DNA of 64,000 nt from positions 1,401,001 through 1,465,000 of the forward strand of contig JAQJVL010000175.1 of the NCBI GenBank assembly GCA_035578905.1. Direction: 5' to 3'. The position numbers and the translations under genes are program-made. The notes beneath the pieces are model-generated. The model saw only the letters and a program-made list of their open reading frames with translations, had not been told where the DNA came from and ran no database searches. This document shows positions 1-11,948 of the stretch, piece by piece; position 1 is the first letter of the stretch, and each line of letters begins with the position of its first letter. Origin of the DNA: Stictocephala bisonia (lineage: Eukaryota > Arthropoda > Insecta > Hemiptera > Membracidae).

Positions 1-2107
1 ACACCTTTATAAAAAGAGTGTGCGCAAATGTAAATCAAAGGCTGCGCTCAGTAAGATTCGCCTGTCATCTAACAAAACTAAATGTATTTGGAGTATAGTC
101 AATAGTTGTAAATTATCAAACTCAAAAAAATCTCTTAGTCCACCTCAAATCAGCTTAATTAGAGAAGATGGCACGAGTGAAAAAATAAGTGACCCTTATA
201 AAGTAGCTGACAATTTTAACTTGTTTTTCTCTTCAATAGGCCATCTCGACTCTAAAAAAAATCAGGATCAAATAAGTGTTAATCCATCTAATAACTTTCA
301 ATTTGACCCTCCGCAAATTACATCTTCCATGTTCCTTTCCGAAGTGACAAATGAAGAGGTGGAAAGAGAGATCCTTGCTCTGAAATCTAAATATTCCTCG
401 GGGTCAGATGAAATTTCTTCATATGTGTTGAGACAGGTCAATGATCTTATATCAAAGCCACTTACATTTCTCATTAATTTGTCATTTGAAACAGGAAAAT
501 TTCCAGATTCTCTTAAACATTCAATAATTAGACCACTACATAAAAAAGGAAACAGGGAAGATTGCAGTAATTACAGGCCAATCGCCCTTGTCTCAACATT
601 GTCAAAAGTCTTGGAAAGAGTGTTCTTGTCTAGATTGTTGTGTTTTATTGGAAAAAAATAACATCTTATCAAGTAGTCAGTTTGGCTTTACTAAAGGCAA
701 ATCGACAGCAGACGCTGTAAATTTCTTAGTTTCGTCTATTTCCAAAGTGCTAGATACAGGAACACCAGTCATTGAACTCTTTTTTTGACTTAAAGCAAGC
801 TTTTGACATGGTGGATCATGACCTATTGTTGGCTAAAATCGACAGGCTTGGAATAAGAGGAATTTCCCAATCTTGGATTAACACATATCTTCGGGGAAGA
901 GTTCAGTCAGTAAAAATTCCGTTTGTGAACAATAATAACTATATCAAATGGGCTGAATCTTCTTCTGTTCCCGTTCTTAAAGGAGTTCCTCAAGGGTCGG
1001 TGCTTGGGCCTGTATTGTTTCTTTTATATATTAATGACTTGCCATTGAAAATATCCGACGAAGGAAGTAGGGTGTGTTTATTTGCGGACGATACGTCTCT
1101 GTCATTAACTGGTAAAAATCGATCACAACTTGAAGAAACAATATTCAAGAAGTCTAGTATTCTACTTCAATGGTTTTCTCATAACCGGCTGACAATAAAT
1201 AAAAACAAAACCAAGTTTCTAGAATTCCATATCAACAACTATGGTCATTATCGTCCCCTTTCTTGCTTTATTGATGATAAATTAACCAGTCCTTCTCTGG
1301 TAACGAAATTTCTTGGAATTTACATAGATAATAACTTGAGATTTAAAGACCACATAGATTCTGTCTGTAAAAAACTAAGTTCTGGTGTATTTGTGTTAAA
1401 GGGTCTCTCTTCAACTCTGGACGCATCTGCCCTATTAGCCGTATACTATGGTTTAATTTATCCTCATCTTAGTTATGGCATTGAGATTTGGGGCTACGAG
1501 AATCAAAGAACAGATCTCGAGTTTAAACTTCAAAAAAGAGCTATTAGAGCCTTTTTCCATCTTACTCGTAGAACATCTTGCAAACCGTACTTCAAAGAAA
1601 ATAGAAATTTGACTTTTCCTTCTATTTACATAAAAAGATCAGTACTTTTTGTCAGAAATAATATGCATACCTTTCAGATACTCCAGAACGACCACAAATA
1701 CAATCTTCGCCCTAACCATAACATCAATAGCCCTTCACATAAAACATCTTTCTATGAAAGACAGTTGGTGTGTAATGGTTCCAGGCTTTACAATTCGCTA
1801 CCGGATTCTCTGAAGGCCAAGAGTAGCGTGCGGAGGTTTGAAAAACAGATTAATGAGTTGTTGGTGCAGGGCTGTCACTACAGCGTTAGGGAATTCTCAA
1901 AATAACTTTCCCCTATTTCCTACCACCACATGCTATTAAAAAAAATAAAAAAAAAACTATCTGTCAGTATTATTTAAGATTATTTTTATTCTAAGTATCT
2001 TAAATAGCCAATAATATGTTCTTGACCAAATGACGATTGTATTGACGCTATTATGCGGCTTGTTTGGCTGTTTAAATAAAGATTATTTTCTTTCTTTCTT
2101 TCTTTCT
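1..2107 (+). mobile_element. LINE (non-LTR retrotransposon), 5' part outside window
   Basis: The window opens inside the second reading frame of a non-LTR retrotransposon and runs to its 3' end. After the reverse-transcriptase frame stops at 1903-1905 there is a short AT-rich 3' UTR, an AATAAA at 2075-2080 and a run of TTCT repeats (about 2084-2108) that forms the tail. The RT resembles Jockey/CR1-type LINEs, but the clade is inferred from motifs only. It lies upstream of the candidate first exon of the Pop2 gene. Confidence 0.85.
20..1905 (+). pseudogene. LINE reverse transcriptase, two frameshifts
   Basis: This region encodes the linker and reverse transcriptase of the LINE in three overlapping frames: 20-661, 588-788 and 772-1905. 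RT blocks appear in order: NYRPIALVSTLSK, QFGFTKGKSTADAV, DLKQAFDMVDHDLL, GVPQGSVLGPVLF and the catalytic FADDTS at 1081-1098. A C-terminal thumb-like region follows, containing a segment typical of LINEs (SYGIEIWG). The two frame changes fall at a run of seven A (about 652-658) and a run of T (about 780-786). No other disablement is visible downstream, so this copy is young or the shifts are sequencing errors in homopolymers. Confidence 0.88.
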
Positions 2108-2699
2108 TACACAGTTGCTATAAATATCTACACATTAAATTGGTATGAAATAAATGATTGATATAAACATTAGTGTCAACTAAGGCTGTAAGAGTGTACT
2201 GCAATGATGATTTGGGAACAGGTGGAATAAAACTACATATGAACATTGTTATTAAACCTCATAGTTGCTTCAAATATCATTCACATAAAAAAATATACAA
2301 AATCATTGATATAAACATCAGTATCAACTAAGTCTACATTAGCATAGAAAGATTTTTTTTAAATTTGGAACCAGATTATAAGAATTTAAAGTCAATGGGT
2401 TCTTTGTCGAGGCTATTTGTAGCGTACATTCATGGTCACATGAAAGTGAAATTTTAAAACTGAACATTTTAGATACATACTAAGTAAGAATTATATTTCT
2501 TTTCATGTTTCAAATTCATACATAAATTTGCTCAATAACTTCATTAGTACCTAATTTGTTTAATTACTAATTAATCTCCTAGTTGGTTGATTACTATACA
2601 TATTTAGTATTCATTCTTGATCTAGAAGTTGTGTTTTATCATTATTTTCCTAAACATAGTGTAGTTCTTAAATGCTGTTAATAAATGTTGTTATTTCAG

Positions 2700-2795
2700 A
2701 TCTTGTCATCAATGAAAGTAGTTCCAGATAGTGATCTCAAGTCAGCTGTAGGGATTGGAAATAACTTTTGGGAACACAACAGTTTAACAGACAAG
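2700..2795 (+). CDS. Candidate upstream exon of Pop2/CNOT7 (in phase)
   Basis: A 96-base segment follows a good acceptor (TTATTTCAG ending at 2699) and precedes a weaker donor (GTTAAT at 2796). It is open as 32 codons with an internal ATG at 2712, and reads SMKVVPDSDLKSAVGIGNNF and onward. Spliced to the exon at 7513 it stays in frame with the Pop2 start codon at 7621, giving 68 stop-free codons before that Met. It may be 5' UTR, an N-terminal extension, or an exon of an unrelated gene. I do not recognise the peptide. Confidence 0.35.
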
Positions 2796-2849
2796 GTTAA
2801 TTTTTATATATAAATTTTAGTAAACAATACCAGATAAGATACTTCTTAA

Positions 2850-3482
2850 CCCTCCAAACGTGGTAAAGACGCTGCAGCATCTCATTATGTAAGCCTATTT
2901 GTTAAACGTAATTTCCAACATAAATCAAAATAAATACCTGTGTATTTGGTACTGTACCATTCAAAAGAGCAGATTGTAAAGTTTTATTTCTTATAGTATT
3001 CATTATTTTTATCAGCTGACCTCATAACCTCTTTTGTTTTGGTTGTGAATGTACTTTTTGTTTGGAGCTGTATTTCGTGCCATCAGCTGTGTACATAGTT
3101 ACTTTCAATATTATTTTATGGTTTCTGCTTATCAAATTAGTGTAAGTAAACTGTATATTTTTTTCTGTAAAATTTCAAAGAAAGTGGCCATTTCAGTTTT
3201 TTAAGTAATAATTTTTTTATTGACTGAAAACAGAAAAAAATGTTTTTTTAAATTGAACAAAAAATATTTTAGATTCACTGGATGGTTAAAAAAGAAAAAT
3301 AATTGTAGTAAGTGATTTATTTTACTTGTAATATATTACACACTTAATTAGCTTTAGTTGGTATATAATAAGTGATGTATATACATCGATTTATATACAT
3401 TTTATAAATAATTTAGTTGTGCTCTGCACGGCTGGTCAAATTTCTCTGCCAAATTAGACATTTAGTACCACCACTTGGAGGG
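2850..3482. mobile_element. MITE of piggyBac type with TTAA duplication
   Basis: A 633 bp non-coding unit lies between TTAA at 2846-2849 and TTAA at 3483-3486. The left end reads CCCTCCAAACGTGGT and the right end, reverse-complemented, reads CCCTCCAAGTGGTGGT, an imperfect inverted repeat of about 15 bp. TTAA duplications with CCC ends are typical of piggyBac elements. No transposase remains, so it would depend on another element. Confidence 0.75.
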
Positions 3483-3486
3483 TTAA

Positions 3487-4435
3487 GTACTATTCATACT
3501 AATATATTTATGTTTCTAAAAATGTATAATGTCATTACATCACGTAACAGAATTACTAAAAATAAAGTAACTGCCTAAGTTCATTTTATTTTGAAAATTT
3601 ACACTGCGCTCATTGGACCTAAGTAAAACGGAAACAAAAATACAAAGTCAGTAGCTTTATTTTGTTGCCTGGTTGGAAATATTTACTGTTGCATCATTTG
3701 AACAACATATTGTTATAACACAAGTTACAAGATATTATTGAATGAAGAGCATAAGGCCAGGAAATTAAAAGGATAAACATTCAATTGTATATTAGAGAAC
3801 TAACTTTAAAAGATAAATCCACTAAAGTTAAATCACAGACTTCCAGATTAAACTTTCCTTTCAGAGTTTTCGTTGAGTTATGTCCTCAGCTTGGGTAGGC
3901 ATGTGAAAGTATCCAATGCCATTAGAAGGTGACATTGGCACCAAAGATTGTACTAATAACTTAGTTTAAATAGGTCTAACTTTATTACAACCATTATACA
4001 GGGTAAAAAAAATTATTACCCCCTACAGAGACACCCCAATTATTAGTGTGTTGGTGTAGAACATTTAAACAAATAACAAGTAAGACATAAAATTGAATTT
4101 TTGTATATATGGGGGAGAGGCAATTGGGCCCACAACTCCGAAATTGGATAATTTGAGGACAACTCAAAAATTTTCTATGCAAACCCCTATCATGTCACCC
4201 CTCTTTTTAAAGGTTTTGGTAAAAGAAAATGAATAAGGCAATTAGAGGTCTCTATATCTATAAAATATTAAAACATGATGGCCAAAAAACAACAAGGTAA
4301 ATTAACAAAACCGTTTTTGCACTTTTTCATTGGCTACCATTTATAATAGTGTTGAGGAAGGGCTCTCTAATTTACGCTCTTCTTTTCTTTTACCAAGACA
4401 TTTAAAAGAGGGGTGAGATAATGGGGGTTTACATT
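3487..4435. other. No gene seen
   Basis: This is AT-rich sequence with only short chance reading frames. I see no splice-bounded coding segment or named repeat in it. Confidence 0.6.
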
Positions 4436-4439
4436 TTAA

Positions 4440-5205
4440 CCCTTATCATGCCGTAAGCGCATATATTGACTTTGCTCTAAATGCCATAAGCGCATATACA
4501 CTTAATAATATTGTTGTAATAATGTTTCTAATTTAATCCGGTAATGCATTTGGGTGATGGGTGGTGACTCATGAGAGACACATTGTGCGACTACGAGACT
4601 GGTTTTTGTCTAGCAGTGTACATTCCGCTGCGCCGCCCAACACCACAAGCGCAAATACACGCAGAAACTGTCGAGCCAAGCGGTTGTCATTTTCCGCCGC
4701 CTCACCTCTTTGAAACTGTGTATTTAGTTGTTTTTATTATTACTTTAGTTTAATATATGTAAGTAATTTATAAGTTTTAATTGTCAATATGAATAATACG
4801 GCCGATTTTGATTTTGTGGAAGGTACTAAATACATCGTATTCAAGTGCTAAATGTATTTACTTATTTTTTATTATATGTGTTATGTGCAGGCCCTGTCTT
4901 TATCACTTTATGTACAAGTAAATGTACTCAATTATGAACATATTATTAATAGTAATAATACTTTGTATTGATTCATACTGTATAAGTGATCTATGTCTAA
5001 GGCTTACTTTCAAGTAAAAGTTTGCGTATTAACATATTCATATATAAGGAAAAAAGTAAAGTAAGCTAATAGAATTTTTTAAATGTTATAATTTATTTTC
5101 CTGTACAAAACAATAAAAAATGAGCAACTGAAAATATAAGTTTAATTTTTTACGATAAATTAGCGCTTAATGGAAAATAGGCATTGTAAAATGACGCTTT
5201 AAGGG
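4440..5205. mobile_element. MITE of TTAA type
   Basis: A 766 bp unit is flanked by TTAA at 4436-4439 and 5206-5209. The left end begins CCCTTATCATGCCGTAAGCG and the right end, reverse-complemented, begins CCCTTAAAGCGTCATTTT. The terminal match is short. Inside the left end the motif CCGTAAGCGCATATA is repeated imperfectly (about 4450-4500), a subterminal repeat. A 60-codon frame inside shows no known domain. Confidence 0.6.
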
Positions 5206-5209
5206 TTAA

Positions 5210-6949
5210 GTTTTGAGTTGCTCCCATAGTACCAGTATCCAATTTTAATTTTGTAGGCTCAACTGCCTTATGCATAAGAAAGAAACAATTTTGCCTTACA
5301 AACATGTTATGAATTTGGTTGTTTTACACCAACCAACACTAACTAGTACTTAGGGTGTCTCCAGACTTTTGACTTATACCTTATATAATTTAAGGTTTGA
5401 CTTGTATAATTTAAGGTTTAATATAAAATTTAATTTGACTTTTAACCTTATACAATTTATAATCAGGCAGTGGAGGATTTACATACTTGGCATCATGTCT
5501 TTTAGAGCCTCTTGTCTATCGTTATACTGTTTCTATTTACCCTAAGGAATTAATGTCAGTAATGGCAGAAATGGATAGTTTAAATAGTTTTATTAACTAT
5601 CAACTTCGCTTTAAATTTAAGTTAACATTAAAAAGTCTGTTTTTAATTAGGCCTATATGAATGAATAAAGTAATTTTATTGAATTTGTTCATTGAAATTA
5701 GTACAAATGCCAATAAATTAACATCAACTGTTTTGTAAATATGAAAATGGTTGTATAGTCTAAATATATTTTCTTCTGGCTTTCTGAGCAGCAAGTGTAT
5801 TTTATCAGTTTCTTAAGAGTTCTTAAAATACACTCATGCTCAATATTTCACTTCCTATATACAATTTGCCAAGTCAATTAGATGGTCTCCCATAAGCGTT
5901 GGGTGTAAATAGTTTTATATTCTCTTTAAAGAACTAAAGGATCTTTCACCTGAAGCATTGGAGGAAATCGGTATAGTAAGAAAGAGTTTTCAAGATTGTT
6001 TAAAGATTTGGAAAGGTTTCCTTTAACCCTTCGTTTGAAAGAACAACTCTTACTTCCGTTTTAATCTATTTGTAGTCTTGGCGGTTTCTTTGAAAATATT
6101 CAGGAATTGCTGAGTGTTCTAACTCTTCAAATGACAGAGTCCCGTCAATGTCAGAAGAATAAACTTCAAATATATTCCTCAGTTGACTCCTTGAAAGTTT
6201 ATTATCTTGAACACAAAATGGGTCTGGAGCAAGTTAAAAGTATGCTTGAAGTTTTCCTTGTCTGTTTTTTATTTCTGAAAAGTGTCCAGAAAAGTGTCCA
6301 AATTTCATGAAACACTTCCACCCTTACTTTATTACTACCTTGTGTTCATTATCCTTTAGTAAGACGCTGATTGTCAAGGTATTGGCGAATATGTGGGGTG
6401 AAAGAGTTTAATGAGTGTAGATGAACCATTGTAGTCATTATTAAGGTACTGCTGAATTGTTTAGATAGCCTAGCCTATACATGTAACTTATATTGTCAAG
6501 AGACAAATAAAGATTAGTTTATTTATAAACTTAAATAATGCAACATATTATCCTATTATAACACTTTGATTATAAACATGACTGCTGAAAAATATACAAT
6601 TTGGGAAAGATAAATTCTTATATCATAATAATTCTTCTAAGAATATTTTTTTGTCCAAGTGTACTCATCTTGTGCATAGTAAAGAGTCGGGTTGCCTCTG
6701 GGATAGCACGAATTACTCTTTGTGAGTTTTTGTTTGTGTGTTCTGTGTACTCCTGAGTCCATAACTTTTGACTCTTTTAAGCATGATGGCTTACATGGTT
6801 TTCATTTGCTTTTGAATGCTCTTTGAATCTCACACAAAATCGTATAGGTGCTTCTGTTTTTATTGTATTATTTATCATGATGCTTTTATTTTAATCCTTT
6901 TAGATTCAAGGGCATAAAATACACTTACATGTACAAACTTAATAGTTTA
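5210..6949. other. No gene seen
   Basis: AT-rich intronic or intergenic sequence. Short frames such as 6107-6310 have no recognisable motif and no splice support. Confidence 0.6.
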
Positions 6950-7290
6950 TTCTTACATATGAGACGCCGACACAAAGTTGTGCAAATATATTTAAGGTGA
7001 ATATGAGTGATGATATGAGTGTAGGATGAGTGTAGTCTAGTTACTAACTGAGTTCAACTGTTCCTCTGAAAGGGCAATTTATTAATAGCCCAACAGCCGG
7101 GGTAACTGGGACCTACAGCTTTACGTGGAATCCGAACCACGTAGCGATGGTCTGATTTTCAGGTAACTGACAAGTCTGACACCAAGTTCTCTTCCCTACA
7201 AAACATCCAAACCTTGACTAACATCCAACATGGACACCCCAAACATCTCTAGTAGTGTCCACATCGATGGCAACCATTGTTTGTCGGTAT
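6950..7290 (-). repeat. SINE-like repeat, inverted copy
   Basis: This stretch is the reverse complement of the sequence near 36640-37005. Shared landmarks are the end TTCTTACATATGAGACGCCG, the repeated GAGTGTAG motifs, GGGCAATTTATTAATAGCCC, CGTGGAATCCGAACCACGTA, and the segment around TCTAGTAGTGTCCACATCGA. The copy seems truncated at its 5' side compared with the + strand copy. Confidence 0.7.
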
Positions 7291-7512
7291 ATATTGTTCT
7301 GAGAGAAAGGAGTTTAGAAATAGGAATAATTAAATTCATGCTCTATAAATATACATTTTATTTTTGTTTTTCCAACTTTTACTTGGTAAGTGAACAAATA
7401 TTCAAATAATATTTGCCTGTTAAATTGATAATGGAAAATATGTAAATATTGTTACCATAATTTTGCTGTTATCGTTTATTTTAATCCTGTGTAATTTTTA
7501 CTCATATTTCAG

Positions 7513-7636
7513 CTATCAATCCAACTGGAGCGCTCAAGTGGGGGCGGAGGAGGCCAGAGGGGGGATGGTAATGTCAATTGGGCAACACATTTGCTGGAAA
7601 AATTAGGGGGCAGCCCTGCAATGCCTTCCACCACTG
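7513..7636 (+). CDS. Pop2: Pop2/CNOT7 exon with start codon
   Basis: Pop2/CNOT7 is the DEDD-type 3'-5' exoribonuclease of the CCR4-NOT complex that shortens mRNA poly(A) tails. This exon follows a strong acceptor (TCATATTTCAG) and ends before GTAAGT at 7637. The likely start is ATG at 7621, reading MPSTT followed by one base of a split codon. That matches the short MPSAT-type start of fly Pop2 as I recall it. The next exon supplies exactly the two bases needed. The 108 bases before the ATG are open in the same frame (LSIQLERSSGGGGG and onward to NWATHLLEKLG), so the true start may be further upstream. The coding part here is only 16 bases, so it was found by phase and by the residues joined. 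Confidence 0.7.
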
Positions 7637-7639
7637 GTA

Positions 7640-9845
7640 AGTGCTACACTACATCATGTCTTTGTTGTTTGGGAAGTAAACTTTCAAACAGTATTTCTTT
7701 AGTGTTAGGTATCAGGCTAACATGGTCATGCGTTTTGTTATTTTAATAAAAGAACTGAACAACAGTCAGTTTTAATTCTGAATACTGATTGTGCATACAT
7801 AAGAAAGATTTATACAGTATATTTTTTAAAATATTTTGGTGTAGGCCCTACCTATTGATTGCCTGCCAACATTTTATCATTGAATGTTTTGACAGGTTCA
7901 CTCCGGCAAACGCTAAATGACTTTTTTACATTGTTGTAGACTTGCAGCTGTACTATTTCAATTCCAGCCAATACCAATCAGATGATATTTGTAACTGACT
8001 ACTTTTAGTGCTATTTGTAAGTTATTTGATTGCCTGACAATGTCTGTTCTCACTTTGATGTTAAAGTATTTTATGAAAATAAGTCGTGAGCTCACGATGA
8101 AAAATAAGCTCGCAATAATTGAACAATAAATGATAACATGAAAATGACACATTGTACAATTTTGCTGAATTTTTTGAAATACAGTGTATGAATCAAAGTT
8201 TAAAGTAATGGGATTAGTAATGAATTATTCTTCTGATAGTTATGAAAGCAGTTTATCTGACGAAAATTGTAACCAGGATAATATGATCGTATGTGTAGAA
8301 CCATTCCATTTTGTGATCTCTCTATCCGTTCAAACATTAAATGATTTAGGTTTAAAATAAGTGGTATGCTACTTAAATAATACATATACGTGGTACAGTC
8401 AAAATGTTCCCGGAATCGATGTCCAGAGACACACACAGTGTAGTTGCCGGTAGGAATTTGTTTGTATAGCAGCTGGTACTGTTCCTAGATAAGGGATATC
8501 GGTAGGGTGAGTATCGCTCAGCCGCCATTGTTTCCCTGTGGAGAGTGCTTTTCGCATATTTGTGTATGTACTAGGAGTGTGCGATGAATCGAAAAGTCAA
8601 AAAATCGATGTGACATGACTTGACATGACTAGTCAAAATGTCAATGCAACATAACTCTATGCATCAATAGTGCCACGATGAATAAGCAATATTCATGTCT
8701 TAAAATCTGATGCGCCAAAATTACGAATTATTATGAAAAAATTCTCTTTTCATCTGTAATATTTATTGTTGTGTCATATAGAACTACTACTTTGATGTTT
8801 TAAATAAAATATTTCACAATAAAATAGTTGTAAAATGATTATTATTCAAGTTTGTTTTCGTTCCTAGCGGACAAGGATGACAAGGATTGGACAAAAACCT
8901 GATTATATTGCAATAACGAATACAGAGTTCGACCAGGAAATAACTCGTACATGATTAAAGTCCATCAAGCAATGGGTTTGAGTATCGTAATTTTCGTGCG
9001 CGCAGCGTACTATGAATCGTAGAACATTCTCTACAGACAGTCCATCTATTTCAGTTAGTCAGCAATTATTTTGGGATCCGTATTTGATAACAAATTATAT
9101 GAATTGTTGCGTAGATATTAGAAATAGTGAAATGAATTATGTCTTCAACTGTGTTTTCGAATATTGCAGATAACATCGGTCCATTGGTTATTGTGACTTT
9201 AGTTATCACTTCCTGTCTGATAAGGTACCTGGCCTAGCCATTCTTTTCACAAACATTTGAGACCCATCCACCAAAATAAGGAAGTTACGCTGTACCGGGG
9301 GATGGCTCAAGTCCAGACAAGTGATAGGATCACAGGCGGCACTAGGAGGGTTAAATCATAACTCGGCAGCTGAACGGAAGACGATTTATTGCAAAAAATA
9401 ATATTTTTAAAAAGAATAGGCTGAAGGCCACAATTGAAAAAACAATTACAAAATGCAAAAACTACAATAAAATGTAAAAAGCAAAAATTACATTTTAAAC
9501 ACAAATTTTACAACACAACAGTTACAACAATGCATATCTGTAGAAATACTAACAAAATCAAAAACAAAACAAAAAGAAAGAATTTACATTGAAATTTGAA
9601 AATTTGAACAACCAATCATCTGGCTATTTAGCCTACATTCCATGAGTCCACCGAAACCAGGAAGTCAACTGGGATTCCTGGCAGCTCCAAATTGAAAAAC
9701 ATGTAAAAAAATATTAAGTCAATCCCTTTTTGGTGAAATTTAAAACCAAGAAATTAAATATAGCACGGTACTGGTTTATCAGAAATCCACCAAACATTAA
9801 ACGCTACACAAAAATTTATAACTAGGTCTAAAATAACAGAGATAA
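7640..9845. other. Intron 1 sequence, no gene seen
   Basis: No coding exon is recognisable. At about 8570 the sequence TAGGAGTGTGCGATGAATCG resembles a hAT-type terminus, but I found no matching opposite end. From about 9240 the sequence may be LINE 3' untranslated material. Confidence 0.45.
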
Positions 9846-9848
9846 CCA

Positions 9849-11515
9849 AGAATCAAGAATTATTTATTCCATTGACAAACATAAGTTCGAATAGGACATG
9901 TCAATCTACAATTACAAATCTAAACTAAAACAAGGCAGGTGCACTCTGTCAAAATTTGCTTATCAATCATCATTACATATTAAAACTACAATAAATCACT
10001 ATATTATCTTAAAATTTAACAATAAATAGTTACATAATAAAATTCAACAATAAAATTACCATATATTAAGATTCAACAATAAATTACTATATATTAAAAT
10101 TTTACAATAAATTACTCTTCAACATACACATATTTAAATTAATCTATACTTAAAACAGAAAACAGAAAAGACTATTACATTTACATATTGAAAAAAGTTA
10201 TGTTCAAGTCAGACTCTAGAAACTCGGAAATAGAATAGAATGGATTATTGAGAAGCCAGTTATAAATGACAGTTTTAAATTTATTACGTGGTATTGTCCA
10301 AGCAATCTCGGGGAGCTTATTAAAAAATGTAACACAATTAATTTTATAGGACTTGCCTGTAAGGGTAAGCCTATGATGAGGAATATCCAGATTGATTCTA
10401 TTTCTAGTCTTATGATTGTGTATGTTTTGCCTTTTTTGAAATAAATTTAAATTATCTTTGGCATACATTAAGACTTGAAAAATATATAGGTTAATAATTG
10501 TGCAGATTTTAAGGTAAACAAAAAGCGGTTTGCAGTGCTCCAGGGCCCCTGCCCCTGCCATATTGCGAACAATTTTCTTTTGTATTAATAATATCTCATG
10601 CACACAATGAGAATGTCCCCACAGTATCAACCCATAGGTGATATGCGATTGAAACAAGCCAAAGTATGCAATTCTTAAGTATTCTAAATTTACAAGTGGC
10701 TTTAGCTTCCAAAATAAAAATACTGTTCTGGATATTTTTTTACAGATATTGTTGATTTGGTCTTTCCAACACAATTTACTATCAATGTTTATGCCCAACA
10801 GTTTTACTGAATTGTATGGAATTTCATTTTTGAGACTAAGTATCAAATTCTGAGTTTTATCTTTATTACAATGTAGTTTATTACTTTGAAACCAATTCAG
10901 TACATCCCTTGTTGAGCCCTCAATTACATCATTTAAATAATTTAGGTCTTTATGACTTTTCATAATGGTGGTGTCGTCCGCATATACTATTGTATTTACA
11001 CTAGTATTGTTATATGGCAAATCATTTATGGCTACTATGAACAGAAAAGGCCCTAGGACAGAGCCCTGGGGCACCCCAGTTGAGACACTTGCAACCGCAG
11101 AATTCCTGTTGTTGAGTGCAACATATTGAGTTCTATTGCTGAGATATGATTTTATCAAGTTAAGTGAATGGGTGTCAATTCCATAATATTTAAGTTTATA
11201 AAGTAAAATATCAAAAGGTACACAATCAAAAGCTTTAGTAAGATCAAAAAGGGTGAGAGCAACAGTTTCCTTATTTTCAAACGCCTCTAGACTATTCCCA
11301 ACAATTTGCTGTACTGCAGTTACGGTAGACATACCTTTCCTAAATCCAAATTGAGAAACTGAAATTAAATTGTTTCTTTCAAAATATTCACTTAATTGAC
11401 TATATATAATTGATTCGAATAATTTTGAAAAAATGGGAACTATTGAGACTGGACGGTAATTCTGTGGTGAGCTTTTATCTCCCTTCTTAAATATTGGTAA
11501 CAGCCTCTGCTGTCA
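9849..11515 (-). mobile_element. LINE, 5'-truncated, minus strand
   Basis: A non-LTR element ends on its 3' side at about 9849, where the minus strand reads AATAAATAATTCTTGATTCTTGG, a polyadenylation-like signal with a short tandem tail. Coding sequence starts at about 11510 inside the RT domain, so the 5' half is missing. It lies in intron 1 of Pop2, opposite to that gene. Confidence 0.85.
10181..11510 (-). pseudogene. LINE reverse transcriptase, 5'-truncated
   Basis: The long open part (11332-10181, 383 codons) contains the RT palm: LFDLTKAFDCVPFDILLYKL, GVPQGSVLGPFLFIVAINDL and the catalytic YADDTT at about 10990-10975. A C-terminal region follows (SHITYGLILWGHSH). Upstream of 11332 the same frame continues with QNYRPVSIVPIFSK and SQFGFRKGMST, so the Met at 11332 is not a start. 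There is no endonuclease. The frame is intact across the catalytic core, so the copy is fairly recent but dead on arrival through 5' truncation. Confidence 0.88.
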
Positions 11516-11519
11516 GTGC

Positions 11520-11940
11520 CAAGATAATTTTAAAAGACTACATAAATATTTAAATAAATTAACAATAAAATAAACCTAGTTAACAATTAATAAACAATTT
11601 TAACAATAAAAAAATAATTTTAAAATATAATGTTCAAAAGTGTGGCCTATTTGGCTGTGGTAAAAAAATCTAAGTGCATTCCAAGCAGTTCTTAGGCCTC
11701 GGCCTATTATTAAAATATTCCCACAAAGTTGAAACATAGGAAATTCCACCCCCAGCTCAGTTGCCGAGGATGAAAGGAAAGAACTGACCTGAGGACAGAA
11801 GAAGGCTCCCATAAGCAGTAAGGAGGGTAGCAAAGGCGCAAATTTGGACCTATTACATGGTTCCCAGGCCAGGCCAGCACAGTCGAAATGGCAGATGGAA
11901 TGCTGGCAGCAGGCTGAAGGGAATCGTCCGACTCAAGGAC
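11520..11940. other. Unclassified repeat-like sequence
   Basis: Sequence between the LINE and the hAT-like element. It holds two overlapping chance frames on the minus strand (11600-11943) without domains. The text resumes after 13632, showing that the hAT-like element inserted into it. Confidence 0.4.
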
Positions 11941-11948
11941 CACATAAG

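Noticed and set aside
8565..8650. hAT-like terminus TAGGAGTGTGCGATGAATCG
   Set aside because: No inverted partner or 8 bp duplication found in the window.
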